64,000 nucleotides of DNA from Blastomyces gilchristii SLH14081 (GCF_000003855.2 NW_003101682.1:3809632-3873631); one strand, 5' to 3'. Counted from the stretch's first letter, positions 36,585 through 48,309 are shown. Translations and numbers: made by a program. The notes: a model not told the origin generated them from the letters alone.

Positions 36585-37642
36585 TATAATATAACAGAAC
36601 TGAAGCAGTGACTAGTTAGCAGTATTATATAGAGATAGTTGTTTGAGAAGCTGTATGAGTGAGCTTGACTATCTTGCTTAAATAATGAGCTTGTGAGCTA
36701 CAGAGTTATTGCAAGAATATCACAGATATGATACTTAGTATACTAAGAAGATTGTATGAGAAATGCAGTAACTCTTGTATATATTTCAGTAGTGGAAAAA
36801 CAAATTGCTGACTTCTTTCATGAGAAGTCAGTATCTAGCTATTCTATATAGATAATAAGTGAATACTCTTCTTCTATTCTATAAGTGAGAATAGCTGACG
36901 TGATACCTCAGCAGTGCCTCACTGTCATGAAAGAGTAATCTGCTGATCTTGTATATAAGTAGAGTTCTTATATGCATTAATTGAATCTTTGTATATTATA
37001 TTCAAATGATGTCATAGAGTGGTTGAAAACCGGTTAAAATAGCCTGCAGAATGAATGAAATCATCTGCAGAGAAGTAATGAGCAGTGTGAAACCGCAGTA
37101 GACTGACCGTGTAATTATGTCTGAGATCAGAACCAGATGTTTTAATAGTCTCATTATCAATTCAACTGATCTCATTACACAGTGTTAACATTAGATAGTA
37201 GTCTTATACTGTCTCAGTGACACTTACTGTCTACTCTTATCACATTTTTCAAATAAGATCATGATTTCTACTTCTCAATTTAAATTATTTTTATTGCTTT
37301 AAATGACTTTAAATCTTATTTAAGTGTTATCAAAAAGCATTACTTTTTAAAAAATTAAAAATAGTCTAAAAAAAACCTTAAAATGTCTAAAAATAGTAAC
37401 TTTATGCTAAGAATGAGACTAAATGAGATCAAATGAAACCACTTTCTCATTATTTTCAAGTCATGATTTCATTTTAAGACCTGATATACAGTCACTTTGC
37501 ATGTTTTTTTAATGACTAGTTCCAGCAGGATTCACATCAAGAAATGCATGAGACCAGACCAAATGAGACCAAATATAAAATTCATGGTCCCCGCGGCCAG
37601 TCTAAACCGCAGTGAGGTCTTGGCGCGGCCAGGGGCGTGACA
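36585..37642 (-). repeat. 5' LTR of Gypsy A-3, split by a MITE
   Basis: 544 bp of LTR once the 506-bp MITE (37099-37604) and one 8-bp target copy are removed, equal to the A-2 LTR. The outer end (37605-37642) is GC-rich and unmutated (TTGGCGCGGCCAGGGGCGTG). The inner end is mutated. It is followed by AGATC of Gypsy B-3. Confidence 0.87.
37099..37604 (+). mobile_element. hAT-type MITE copy 2, 506 bp
   Basis: It starts TAGACTGACC and ends GCGGCCAGTCTA, with a perfect 8-bp target duplication AACCGCAG (37091-37098 and 37605-37612) inside the Gypsy A-3 LTR. Same length as copies 1 and 3. No coding capacity. Confidence 0.93.
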
Positions 37643-39531
37643 AGATCTATGACAAGAAACTTCTCATAATAGTACACTGTTTAGAAGAATGAGACTCTGA
37701 ACTCTGAAGTGTCTTCAAATTTAAGATAATCACAGATTATAAGAATCTCAAGCATTTCATAATCATCTATAAGCTTATTAAACAACGGATGTGATAATCT
37801 GAGCTATTAAACTGTTTTCATTTTATGATATACTATCACTTTAACAGTCAGAACTTGATGACAGATACTCTCTTATATTAAGAGTAAGATATGTCTTTTA
37901 ATGTAATAGATACTTACTGAATAAACTGAGAGTACTGACTCTTGATTTTGAAAATACTAGTTGATTACAATAAAATAACTCATAACACTATATGCATCTC
38001 TCTGATTATAACTGCTACTAATGTTCTGACTTCTGTTAAATCTTCACTGAAAGAACTGTGATGTATAACAGCTTTAACTGATGAACTTCTTCAGACTCTC
38101 ACTGAAGTAGTATGACAAGAAGCTTCTCAATTTTCTTCAGAACTATATATAAAGACTGATATCTCAGAATGCTCAATTAATAATAATAGTACTCTGTAAT
38201 TGTATAAATGACATTGACTCTCTTAGTCTGAACTCTTACACACTCAGATAATATAAGAGACGCATAACTTATATATAATCAGTTATTTAGATTATGAGCA
38301 GCTATACTGAATAATCTTTCAAGAGTTCTACTGATCTGAGATATTAAACAGTATCAGATATTTTGTCTAAAACTGCAACTGTTATTCTTCTATCATCTTA
38401 TAAAAGAACTGTAGAAAAGATTTACTGAAATTACTTAATATCTCTAATAGAATCTGTTGAGATGTAGTAATTAACTTCACTATTGATCTCTCTAAGAGTA
38501 AGAGTGACAAGAATATTCTAATTATTATTAACTGATTAAGTAAAGATGTAATATTGAAATCTTATAATAAGATAAATACTGAACAAGTCACTGAAGCCTT
38601 CTTACAGAGTTCATTCTATTGAAGGCATGAGTTGTCAGAATCTATTATATCTGATCAAGACTGTTAATTTGTAAGCTCTATCTGAACAAGAATCCGTCAG
38701 ATTCTTAAGATCTTATATTATTTATTAACTGCTTATCACTCTGAGACTGATAATACATCAGAATAAATAGTTCAGATAATAAAGAGTTATCTTTATAACT
38801 TCTGTAACTATCTATAAGATGACTGACATAATCTTCTTCTACACACCGAAGTTACTATCAATGACTCAGATACTGTTTTAACAGATGTAAGTCTGTTCTT
38901 TCTTATATATAATTATCATATGAAAGTGTTGAATCTTCTAGAGATTACACAGTTCATATCATACTCTCACAGTCTGATTGAGATTGCTGATAATATAGTA
39001 ACAAAGCTCTGAGATGCTTGCAACTGAGCAGAAGCCTTTATAATAAGTATTAAACAAGATTAAAAAGATTAAGTCAATGTCTGATAAGATCTCACTAAGT
39101 AATATGAAATAGAAGATCTTGTATAATTAAATCTTAAAAATATACAGATCACACACTCATCTTGTACATTGAATTATTATTATATAAGATACAAGTTAAC
39201 AGAAGTTCTAGACAGTTATAACTATGATTTTAATACTTTATCAGAGATTTATAATATGTTTTATATAAGCTTACTTCACTGCATTGTCACTGATTTATTC
39301 TCTTCTTAACTTACTTTCAACTGACAAGTGCCATAGATCATAGAAGAAGATAATGAACTTAAATAAGAGATTAAAGTTATTCTTGATAAAAGATCTCACA
39401 GCTGCAGCTGATAATATCTTGTGAAATAAGTTAATTATAACTGTTTAATCTGAGTCTCAGACTCTGTACTATCTAATACAGCAGCTCTTGACTAATAAGA
39501 ACTGTACTTACTTTCAGAAAGAGAGAATTAA
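37643..39531 (+). pseudogene. Gypsy B-3 fragment: RNase H, integrase, chromodomain
   Basis: A plus-strand family B relic starting at the point equivalent to B-1 17661 (KIYDKKLL...CLEEW), where Gypsy A-3 inserted. The integrase core reads SIISDQDCQFVSSI (about 38640) and SETDNTSEQIVQIIKSYL (38750-38800) with Gln as TAA. The chromodomain relic near 39350-39480 reads WQYLVKWVNYNCLIW. It overlaps the B-2 fragment in content, so it is a separate copy. Stops are frequent. Confidence 0.8.
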
Positions 39532-39804
39532 TGTAACAGACTGTATTTAATCAATTATAAAGACTATTTCATTACACTTTATAAATTTGTACTGAAAGTT
39601 TCAATTCTCAGTTATTAATTCTCAGCTGAAGAACTTACAGAGTTTCTATTCTTTTATCTTAAAACTTTATCTTGTATGTGTATAAATATTCACTTTAACT
39701 GCTTATTTCTGTATTTTCTCTCTTTTTCCTTCTCTAATGTTTTTCACTTTTATTATATAAAATCTATATATTAATACTAATCTATTCAGTGAAGATCTCT
39801 TACA
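39532..39804 (+). repeat. 3' LTR of Gypsy B-3
   Basis: 273 bp from TGTAACAGACTG to ATCTCTTACA, aligned with 19563-19843 and heavily C-to-T/G-to-A mutated relative to it. The next bases (TTATA) continue as Copia-1 internal sequence, so B-3 was inserted in Copia-1. Confidence 0.78.
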
Positions 39805-40286
39805 TTATATAAGTCTTCTTACTTACAAAGCTATTACTATTTCAGTTTCTTAAACTCTCTGTATTATCTAATATCTCACTAATATCTTCAACTGAGTCTT
39901 TATATTTATTATTAAACTTATTAATCTATTGTTTTATAATTATTTCATTTAGCTTAAATATCTCAGAAGCTGTCTTCTGATTTATTATTAATATTAATAG
40001 TAATCTATGATCTTGTATTTACTACTCTGACATTTTCTCATTTTTCGATCTTGAAGACATGTATTCTTTTATTAAGTCAGATGTTCTTCTAAATCTGAAA
40101 TTAATTATGAATTCAGATAATCAGTAAATCATTTAAACATACTTGTAATAACATATAAAGATATCAATTTAGCATATTATTACGGTTATTTATTAAAGCT
40201 TGCAAAGAGCTTTATAACCTCTTGAAGAATAACATTGTTGTGATTGTGTAATCTATCTACGCGAGTTACACTAAATAGAGTGAGAG
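39805..40286 (-). mobile_element. Copia-1, 5' end (LTR part, leader and start of gag)
   Basis: A minus-strand copy of the Copia-2 5' end. 39805-39965 corresponds to the gag start of Copia-2 (48310-48490), and 40190-40286 to the inner part of the LTR. The leader contains GGTTATAAAGCTC on minus just after the LTR, the probable primer-binding region. The LTR is cut at 40286 by Gypsy C (TSD GAGAG) and continues at 47938, then at 53656-53677 beyond Copia-2. The rest of the element is lost on the left. Confidence 0.75.
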
Positions 40287-40544
40287 TGTAAGAAATCCCG
40301 CTTCTCGCGGATTCTTTACCTCTATTTCTATCTCTCGCGTAATCAATAGGGTTAGCGGCCCTTGGCTACACACAACTATATAGACTGAAGTTCATGAATA
40401 CTATTTATAACTCAGCTTGAATACTATTATACATTTAATTTCTACATTTTATCTTTCTACTGTGAATACTTCTAGTAGTTAATAGTATATATCATATCAA
40501 GCTGCAAATACCTGAATAATCATCTGTGAGTACTTATTCTTATA
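40287..40544 (+). repeat. 5' LTR of Gypsy C
   Basis: 258 bp, starting TGTAAGAAATCCCGC. The first 90 bases keep CpG and CCC (CTCGCGGATTC, CTCTCGCGTAATC), while the same bases in the 3' LTR are mutated. The last 60 bases show the opposite: they are mutated here and intact in the 3' LTR. Confidence 0.9.
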
Positions 40545-43500
40545 TTTCAAGCTCAGTCAGTCAGCAACTGTCTATTATAACTGAAAGAACTAGAAACTTA
40601 TATACTTCAATCTCTGTGAACTCTACTGCAGACACTCAGAAGCAGTCATCTGAATTATAAATAACTCTTATAAAAGAAGTCTTAGAGAACTTATCAATCA
40701 CTCACAGAATATCATGCTCTGTATCTATGACAGAGAAACTCTCTGAACTTATAAATAAATCAATCTCAGTGAAGAATATTCTTGAGCATCTTCTATAAGA
40801 TTAAGCTATTTTTCTATAAGAAATACTTACTATCTGTAAATATTCTTGAACTGAGTCTCTAGACATAATCTTCAGAGATATCTATGAACTGAAAAGAAAC
40901 TTTCTTAAGCTGTGATCACTTAAGATCACTTATTGAATCACAATCTATAAAAGCTTTTATTAGTTTGTATTTGAAATTGACTTACAAGCTCAGCTATGTA
41001 ATATGAGAGATGAAGAAGCTGTTATCTATATAATAACAGATCTTTACTACACTTAAGTTAAGAACTGACTAAATTATCTAGAGAATAATTACAAGAGATT
41101 TCACTAATCTGTTCTTAAAATCTATTTAGAGAATAAGTTAAAAGACTTTATAAGCTAAACAGAGAATATCTGAGCTGTGATTATTAATATTAGAAAAAGA
41201 GATAAGAAATCTGATAAAGACTACTCACAGCACTTTATAAAATTATGATATGAATTAAGATCTATGAAAACAGAACTCTGAAACAAAATCTGAACAATGA
41301 TATTTATAAAAAGACTGAATAAAGATATATAAAATAAGCTCATTGAGTAAGACTCTAAGCTCTTAACTTTGAAGAAACTGATGACTTTTATTTACTGTTT
41401 ACAGATTACTGTAAGAGTCACAGACTTACAGAGAGCAGATCACTGACTAGCTCTGTGAGAATCAGAATAATAGAGAACAGATTTATTAGAGAAAAATAAT
41501 AAGACACAGAGAGATTCATATCTAACTACTGAGTAGAGAGAGAGAGCTTCATAAGCTCTTATAAATAGAATATATAATAGAGAGATTAAGAAAAAGAAAC
41601 TCTGCTTTATCTATTCTAAATCAGAATATCTTTATATAAACTGACTGAATAAATTAAAATAGAAATTTAAGCAGTTGCAGACAGAGTTAGCAATAGTCTT
41701 CTTAAAAGTCTTAAAGCTGATATCTGAATCTGTTACTTTCTCAATGAAAATACTTACTTATAGAGAGAGATTACACTGTAATACTACTATTCTGTAAGTA
41801 TAAGAAGTATTAATAAACTCAGAATTTCAGATCACTGTAGTGTCTCTAAAGCTCACAGAGTAAATGAGTTGAATAATGAAAACTGAGAACCTGATCTTAT
41901 AATAAGCAGAGTATGAGAACTTAGATCTAAGAACTGAGAAACTTATAAGAGTTATCTTTAAATTACAAGATCTTTTCAGAATCTGAAGAAGATTTGTAGA
42001 AACTGTAATTATTACAGATATTACAGATGATATATACTTAAGACTTATATAACTTTAAAGACATAATCTGTATATAGCTGTCTGTGAGTTAGATTTATAC
42101 TTCTAATCAGTGTTGATAGACTTACTTATAAAGATAGAATCAGTTAATATTGTAGAGTTAATTAGAGAAGATAAGCTCATCTATATAATAAGTTTATAAA
42201 TATCTAAGAACTTCACAGTTATGAAAACTGAGCTTCAGATATTAGAGAAATACTGAGATCTTATAGAGATATTCAGCTTAGTAAAGATAGCTGAGCTTTC
42301 TTCTCACTGTGAGAAGAATCTGATAATAGATTTGATAGAAGAATAGAAATTCTTCTGAGAATTAATTTATAAGCTCTCTCATTATGAGACAACATCTTGC
42401 AAATCTATATAAAGAAGAATCTAAAGAATGACTTTATCTGATCTTCATAGATCTCTGCAGAAGTCTCTGTAATATTTATAAAGAAGAAGAATAAAGATCT
42501 CAGATTATATATAGACTACTATAATCTGAACTTCAAGATAATAAAGAGTCACTACTCTCTATCTCTGATTATAAATGTAATCAACTGTCTTATGAAAGTT
42601 ATTATATTCATACAACTGAATATAATCAATATATATATATAACTGTGAATACAGTCTGAGAATGAATAAAAGACTGTCTTTAAAACTGCACTGAGATTAT
42701 TTAAATATCTAGTGATTTCTTTGAATCTGACTAATATTCCTGCAGAATTTCAGTCATTCATTAATAAAACACTTTATATATATCTGAATGTTTTTGTGAT
42801 AATATATCTGAATAATGTAATAATGTACTCTGTAAAGAAGAAAGAATACACTGAGTATATATAAAGTGTGTTGAAGGTTTTAAATAAGACAAAACTGTAT
42901 ATTAAGCTTATAAAGTATAACTTCAGTACTTATCAGATTAATTTCCTAGAATATATAATTACTGCAGATGATATTCAGATGAAATCTTCATAGATTGAGA
43001 CTATTCTATCATAGCTGAAGTTAACTAGTATTTATAAGATTCAGATCTTTCTGAGCTTTGTGAATTTCTATAAACAGTTTATTTTTATATTTATAAGAAT
43101 CTTCTTGACTCTTACAGACATACTGAAGAGTGAAAATAAGAAGAAGTCATTCTATAAATGAAGAATAAAAAGATTATTAAGAAGAAAGAGCTGAAAGAAC
43201 TTTCTTATCTTAGAAGCTTATAAGATCTTTATAAGATTAAAATAGATATCTATAAATATAGTGACACTATTTCACTTTAATCTCTTACTCTTAATCAGAT
43301 TGAAGACAGATATCTTCTTCTTTATAATTTCAGAAATAATCTTATAACTACAGTTAAATAAGAACTGAGTTTCAGTGATCTTTTTCTCATGAAAGATACA
43401 ATCTACAGAGATTAACTATAATATTTATAATTAGAAGCTTCTTATAATAGTGAAATTCTTTTATCACTGATATTACTACTTTGAGAGTCTTATAACAGTG

Positions 43501-45950
43501 ATTACTATTAGAACTGATTATAATAGCTTATAATAGTTTACTTCAATTAAGAATCTCTCACAGTAATAGATTCACTGAGCTCAGAGACTGAGTGAATTCT
43601 GACTTAAGATAAAATATATCAAGAGAACTAAGAACTCAGCAGACAGACTCTCTCACAGATCAGACTATATTAAGAAGATCAGAGTGACAGATACAGAGAG
43701 ACTAGAGAAGATAGAAAAGCTTTGTAAGATGCTCAGACTAAGTATTATAAAGAGATTGACTGAAGAGTCTCTCAATTCTCTGTGAGAGAAGAAAGAGAAG
43801 AGAGAGAAGAAGTCTGTATAACTACTCTCTATAACACTGAGAGTTAACACTCTGAAGATCTTTATAAGAATTCTTGAATAGAGTATCTATAATCTGAAGA
43901 ATTTACAGACTTTGAGAAGTATTATGAAAGATCTGATGTAAAGAAAAATAGAGTATAAGTCTTTATAAGATTTTCTATTCAGATTATCTGAACTGTAACT
44001 GAAGAATGAATATACTTACTATATTCAGAAACTGCTCATAGCAGAGATCAATTCTGCAGAAATAAAGAGTTAAAGAGACTTAAATAATCTCTTATGAAGA
44101 GAGAGCTGAATTTATATATCTGTGAATAAGTTTCTATGTATAGAACTTATTAAAAGATATCATAACTCTTCTCTAGTAAGTTATTTTACAGATACTAGAA
44201 CTTATAAGTTACTTATAAGAAAATACTTCTGATCAAAGATGTGAGAACTTGTGAAGAAGATAGTGAATTCTTATACTATGTGTCAGAGTTTATAAGTAGT
44301 GTGATTCAGACTATATAAAGAACTTACTCCTCTACTCATTTCATAGAAACCTTGAGAATAGCTAGAAATGAATACTCTTATAAGTCTCTCTGAAAGTAAG
44401 AATATATATAATGTCTGCTTTGACAGTGTACTGATGATAGTGAATTACTTCATCAAGATAACACTTATTATTATTATTATTATTATTATTCTTTTATTAT
44501 ACTCATATGCAAGCGGAGCTTATGATGAGTCCTTGCGTGATGTTAAATACAGGTCAAGTGTTGGTTATACAGAAGGAAATACAGGTGTTGAGACCACGCC
44601 AAGATAACAAGAACATAGGAAAATACAAAGAAGTGACAATTAGATACATGCAATAATAACTTCCCAGCCCAGAAACATAGAGCGATTCATTGAAGCGATT
44701 TGTACACCTCTGTATTTATTAGAAACCTGAGGTGCTTGAGTTCCGGATTTAATGTATCCCCTGCGGGTTTCGAACCCACGCGCCTTGGTTTCCCAAGCCA
44801 AGGTGCTATCAGGTGGCCGCATTAACCATTCGGCCACTGAGACTTATCAAGATAACACACTTTATACTCACTTATAAGAACTTGAAGTGAAAGAATTTAA
44901 CTTATATCTTTGTCTGTGATGTGATCTGATTGCATGACTTGTCTGTAAATATTATCTTAAATAGAGAATTAATCTTTGTAGAAGAGTTCTGATCTGATCT
45001 GATAACTATACTGAAGATCTTATAAGATCTAAGCATGACTTTTCATTAACAGACAGATTATCAGATAGAATACCTGATAAGTATATTAAAATGATATCTG
45101 CAGTGCTTTGTTAATTACAATCAGAATGACTGAGTGTATTAATTATCACTTATAGAGTTTGTGTATAATAACTTAAAGTATATCAGTACAGATAAAACCC
45201 TCTTTAAGATGCTCACTGAGACTCATTCATAAATAATTCTAATAAATCTGTGAAAGTACACTATAGAGTGTGATAATGCCTGTGAATAGGCTGAGAGAAT
45301 TCAGAAGATTCAGAAGAAAGTCTGTGAATTCTTGAGAAAGACTCAAGAGTATTAGAAGAGATACTATGACTTTAAGCATATTATAAAGAGTTTAAAGAAA
45401 GATAATAGAGTCTGACTGAGTCTAGAAAATATTATTATATAAAGATCTAGTAAGAAGTTAAATCTCTTATAAATAGAATCTTATAAGATTATGAAGAAAG
45501 TTAGCTCACAGTTCTATAGATTGAAGCTGTCATCTGAGTTATAGATATATAATGTTTTTCATATCTCTTTACTCTATGAATATAAGAAATTCTTAGAAGA
45601 GAATTCTGTAGCTTATTACTCTATTTACAAGATACTAGAGAGTGAAAGAGAATATCAGATCAAAGAGATTATTAACTCAGAGAAGTGAGAATATAAGCTC
45701 TGATTCAAGATTCAGTGATAAGAATATTCTGATAAGATGAATAAGTTCACTTAAGAACTATCTGAACAGATAAGATATCTGTAGAAGCTGAGACATAACT
45801 TTTATACTGTGAATTCTGATAAGTCAGAATAATACAGTCTTCACTAAGAATCTAATTATAATAAAGATATTAACACTGTTATTTATAAATTCTAGTCTAA
45901 AAGATAATGAGTTTCTACTGAGATGAACAGTCTGCAGTGTATATAAAGAG
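40545..45950 (+). pseudogene. Gypsy C gag-pol pseudogene
   Basis: A gag-like region at about 40640-41660 ends in a degenerate zinc knuckle (CFIYSKSEYLYIN). RT covers about 42470-43150: DLRLYIDY near 42500, and YLNN at 42805-42816 where YLDD is expected. An integrase zinc finger lies about 44150-44300 (RYHNSSLVSYF, TMCQ), and the core begins around 44360. A SINE interrupts the core at 44465-44845. A chromodomain-like stretch lies around 45640-45800 (YQIKEIINSEKWEYKLWFKI). Stops are frequent. The family has clear Ty3/Gypsy RT, but little sequence similarity to families A and B beyond the motifs. Confidence 0.75.
44465..44845 (-). mobile_element. tRNA-derived SINE copy 1
   Basis: 381 bp on minus with a 13-bp target duplication ATCAAGATAACAC (44452-44464 and 44846-44858). 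The 5' head is tRNA-related. Box A is TGGCCGAATGGTTAATGC (44836-44819 on minus) and box B is GGTTCGAAACC (44776-44766). The tail is an AAT repeat (44465-44491 on plus, read as TTATTATT). It is almost unmutated although the surrounding Gypsy C is heavily mutated, and it lies in the Gypsy C integrase. The head resembles the D arm of Ser/Leu-type tRNAs, but the acceptor stem does not fold, so it is not a tRNA gene. Confidence 0.92.
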
Positions 45951-47674
45951 AAGAAGAAATTATACTCTTATTAAAGCTAAAAAATAAGAAAATAAAAATA
46001 GAGCTGTAAACACAATTTAGAGATTAATAAAGAAAAAATAAAGAAAACTCACACTCACATTCTTAATACTTATGATACTCAATTCTCTCACAACTATCAA
46101 TTTTCTTCTTCAAAGAAGCAGAGAGTATCATACCTGCAGTACAGATAATTGTTACATTTGACATAAAAATTATTAGAAATACACAGACTTCAGAGAAGTC
46201 AGACATCAGAGTATATATAGTTATAACAGAGTCTTGAGAGCTGATTATCTGTGTATGTGATTAGATATCTCTTATAAAGCTGTGTTCACTTTCTCAGTTA
46301 TGCTAAAGTATTCAGTCTGAAAATAATTAAGATGTGAAAAGAGAGCTCATCTACTCAGATTAACTCTTATTATAAATTCATGACATTTGCATTGTCTTAA
46401 TTACTCAGATTTTACAGATATCTGAAAACTCATCTTCTATTAACAATGAGATTGCAGAAATGTGCTGTGATGTGAGAATCATTGATAGAGAATCTAGACA
46501 TATTTACATATACCTGATCAGAGATTGTGTGAGCAGAGAGAGAGTAATTATAGGTCTGCAGAGCTGTAGAAGACACTGATAAAACTAAAAGCTTTATAAG
46601 AACTGTTAGCTAGAGTCTGTAAGAAATTACTTATAAGAAGACTTACAGTAAAGAGAGAGACTACACTGCTTAAAGTCAGAAGCTGATCTGAAGAAGGCAT
46701 GAGATTGATCACTGATTCAAAGATCAGATGTGATGACAGAGCTGAGAGAAGTGAAGACACTATTGTGAGCAGTGATGTTACTGCTTCATCAACTGATAAA
46801 AAGTAATCAGAGAAGTTATGAGAATGCTTATAAGAAGCTTAACAGCAGTCAGACATTATTTGTGAAGATATTGAAATTGAAAATATTTTTATTCTTAAGA
46901 AGTTCTTGAATCAATATATAGATATTGTTAGAAACACTCTCTCTCTATTATCTGAGTGAAAATACTTCATAGATAAATGAAGATACTCACAGTTTATAAA
47001 AATAAGAGCTGTTATAGAAAAAGAAAAAAGAAGATGAAATTTTATAAATAGATCTGAGATATTTATACTACTCTAGAGAGATTTAGTTATACTGTGAGTG
47101 ATTTTATGAAATAGTTAGATTACTCTAATAAATAAAGAGTGATTGTGAATTGCAGATCTGAATCTTTCTATATAACTATAATGAGTGATTACAGACTGTA
47201 GATATCTTGATTCTATAATTCTACAGAGTTGATAAAAGAATAGAAAATTTCTTATAATTCTACAGTGTTAAAGAATAATGATTCATAAGAATGAGTGAAA
47301 GATTAACTTATGAATACTTCTCTTTAATAAGAGTGATCTTATAGAGAGTAATTCATCTGTGAGATGAATCTGTGTAATAATTACATAAGAATCTTATAAA
47401 AATGATTGAGAGTTAACTGAAACTCTTCTATATAGAAGATATGAGATGAATCTGTATAGTAGTCAGAGAAGAATCTATAGACTATAAAGAATCTTATAAA
47501 ATAAGAAATTAAGTGATAGACTCTTTTCTCTTTATAATAACAAGGGATTTTTCCTCACTGAGATTTTTTATAGATATAAAGAGTTTTTAGTGAGTATTAC
47601 TACAGTGCTGAGCTGATTCTATGAAGTCACTCAGTGAAAGACTTTGTAAATGAAGTCTTAGAGAGGAGAGAGTA
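45951..47674 (+). other. Long 3' region of Gypsy C
   Basis: 1.7 kb between the chromodomain-like segment and the 3' LTR. A plus-strand stretch at about 46560-46960 reads through few stops (CDDRAERSEDTIVSS; ECLQEAQQQSDIICEDIEIE with TAA/TAG as Gln) and looks like former coding sequence of unknown family. 47060-47520 holds imperfect short repeats around GAGTGATT and TTCTACAGAG. No known domain is recognised. Confidence 0.4.
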
Positions 47675-47932
47675 TGTAAGAAATTCTGCTTCTTATGAAT
47701 TTTTTATCTCTATTTCTATCTCTCATGTAACTAATAGAGTTAGCGGCCCTTGACTACACACAACTATATAGACTGAAGTTTGTGAATACTATTCACAACT
47801 CAGCTTGAATGCTATTATATATTTAATCTCTATAGTTTATCTTTCTACTGTGAATACTTCTAGTAGTTAACAGTACATATCATGCCAAGCTGCAAACACC
47901 TGAATAATCACCTGCGAGCACTTATTCTTACA
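47675..47932 (+). repeat. 3' LTR of Gypsy C
   Basis: 258 bp, aligned base for base with 40287-40544. The outer end (47870-47932) keeps CACCTGCGAGCACTTATTC, which is mutated in the 5' LTR. The inner end (47675-47760) is mutated. Confidence 0.9.
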
Positions 47933-47957
47933 GAGAGTGACGCGTGACTAGAGTAGA
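47933..47957 (-). mobile_element. Copia-1 LTR remnant between Gypsy C and Copia-2
   Basis: This begins with the second copy of the Gypsy C target duplication (GAGAG) and continues the Copia-1 LTR on minus (GTGACGCGTGACTAGAGTAG). It ends at GTAGA, the left target duplication of Copia-2. Together with the next 50 bases it forms a near-perfect inverted repeat, because two Copia LTRs meet head to head. Confidence 0.7.
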
Positions 47958-48066
47958 TGTTGATGATTACTACATCTACTCTAGTCACGTGCCACTTCAA
48001 TCTATTCATTTAGTGTAACTCATGTAGTTAGATTACAGTATAATATAATAATGTTATTCTTCAGAA
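47958..48066 (+). repeat. 5' LTR of Copia-2
   Basis: 109 bp. It differs from the 3' LTR at about 20 positions, all transitions, about 18 of them C-to-T or G-to-A from the 3' LTR to this one. The mutated Cs are followed by C, A or G, almost never by T. Confidence 0.88.
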
Positions 48067-48309
48067 GGTTATAAAGCTCTTCATAAGTAATAAATAATCA
48101 CAATAATGTGTTAAATTGATATCTTAACATGTCATTACAAGTGTGCGTAGATGATTTATTAATTAATTAAACTCATGATTAATCTAAGATTCAGAAGAAC
48201 ATCTGACTTAACAAAAGAATATATGTCTTTAAGATGAAGAAATGAGAAAATGTCAGAGCAGTAAATACAAGATCACAGATCACTGTTAATATGAATAATA
48301 AATCAGAAG

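Larger units (their letters stand above)
29905..37642 (-). mobile_element. Gypsy A-3, 3'-LTR-less LTR retrotransposon with MITE in its 5' LTR
   Basis: A minus-strand family A element, collinear with A-1 from the extra 3' region to the 5' LTR. The 3' LTR is missing on the left, where LINE-2 begins. RT is readable at 34745-34563 (LHLCIDYRDLNKITVKNYYS). The integrase reads at 32762-32565 and the region before the chromodomain at 31982-31800 (SIHPVFHIFNLKLYKQH). The right flank AGATC joins Gypsy B-3, so A-3 inserted in that element. Loss of the 3' LTR may reflect deletion at LINE-2 insertion. Confidence 0.85.
40287..47932 (+). mobile_element. Gypsy C, complete LTR retrotransposon (RIP-inactivated)
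   Basis: A complete plus-strand element of 7646 bp (including a SINE of about 380 bp), with two 258-bp LTRs (40287-40544 and 47675-47932) and a perfect TSD GAGAG (40282-40286 and 47933-47937). It has gag, RT, integrase, a chromodomain-like segment, and a long 3' region before the 3' LTR. It sits in the Copia-1 LTR. It is among the most heavily mutated elements in the window; hardly any CpG, CpC or GpG remains in the body. Confidence 0.9.

Noticed and set aside
37643..37850. Gypsy B-3 as the continuation of the B-2 fragment ending at 20474
   Set aside because: Their contents overlap by about 180 bases of the element, so they must be separate copies.
44460..44490. ATT/AAT microsatellites at several places as independent repeats
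   Set aside because: Each marks the tail of a SINE or LINE copy, with flanking target duplications or LINE 3' ends.
44760..44840. A functional tRNA gene on minus
   Set aside because: A and B boxes are present, but the ends do not pair as an acceptor stem. The same head occurs in three copies attached to a 270-base body with tail and target duplications, so it is a SINE head.
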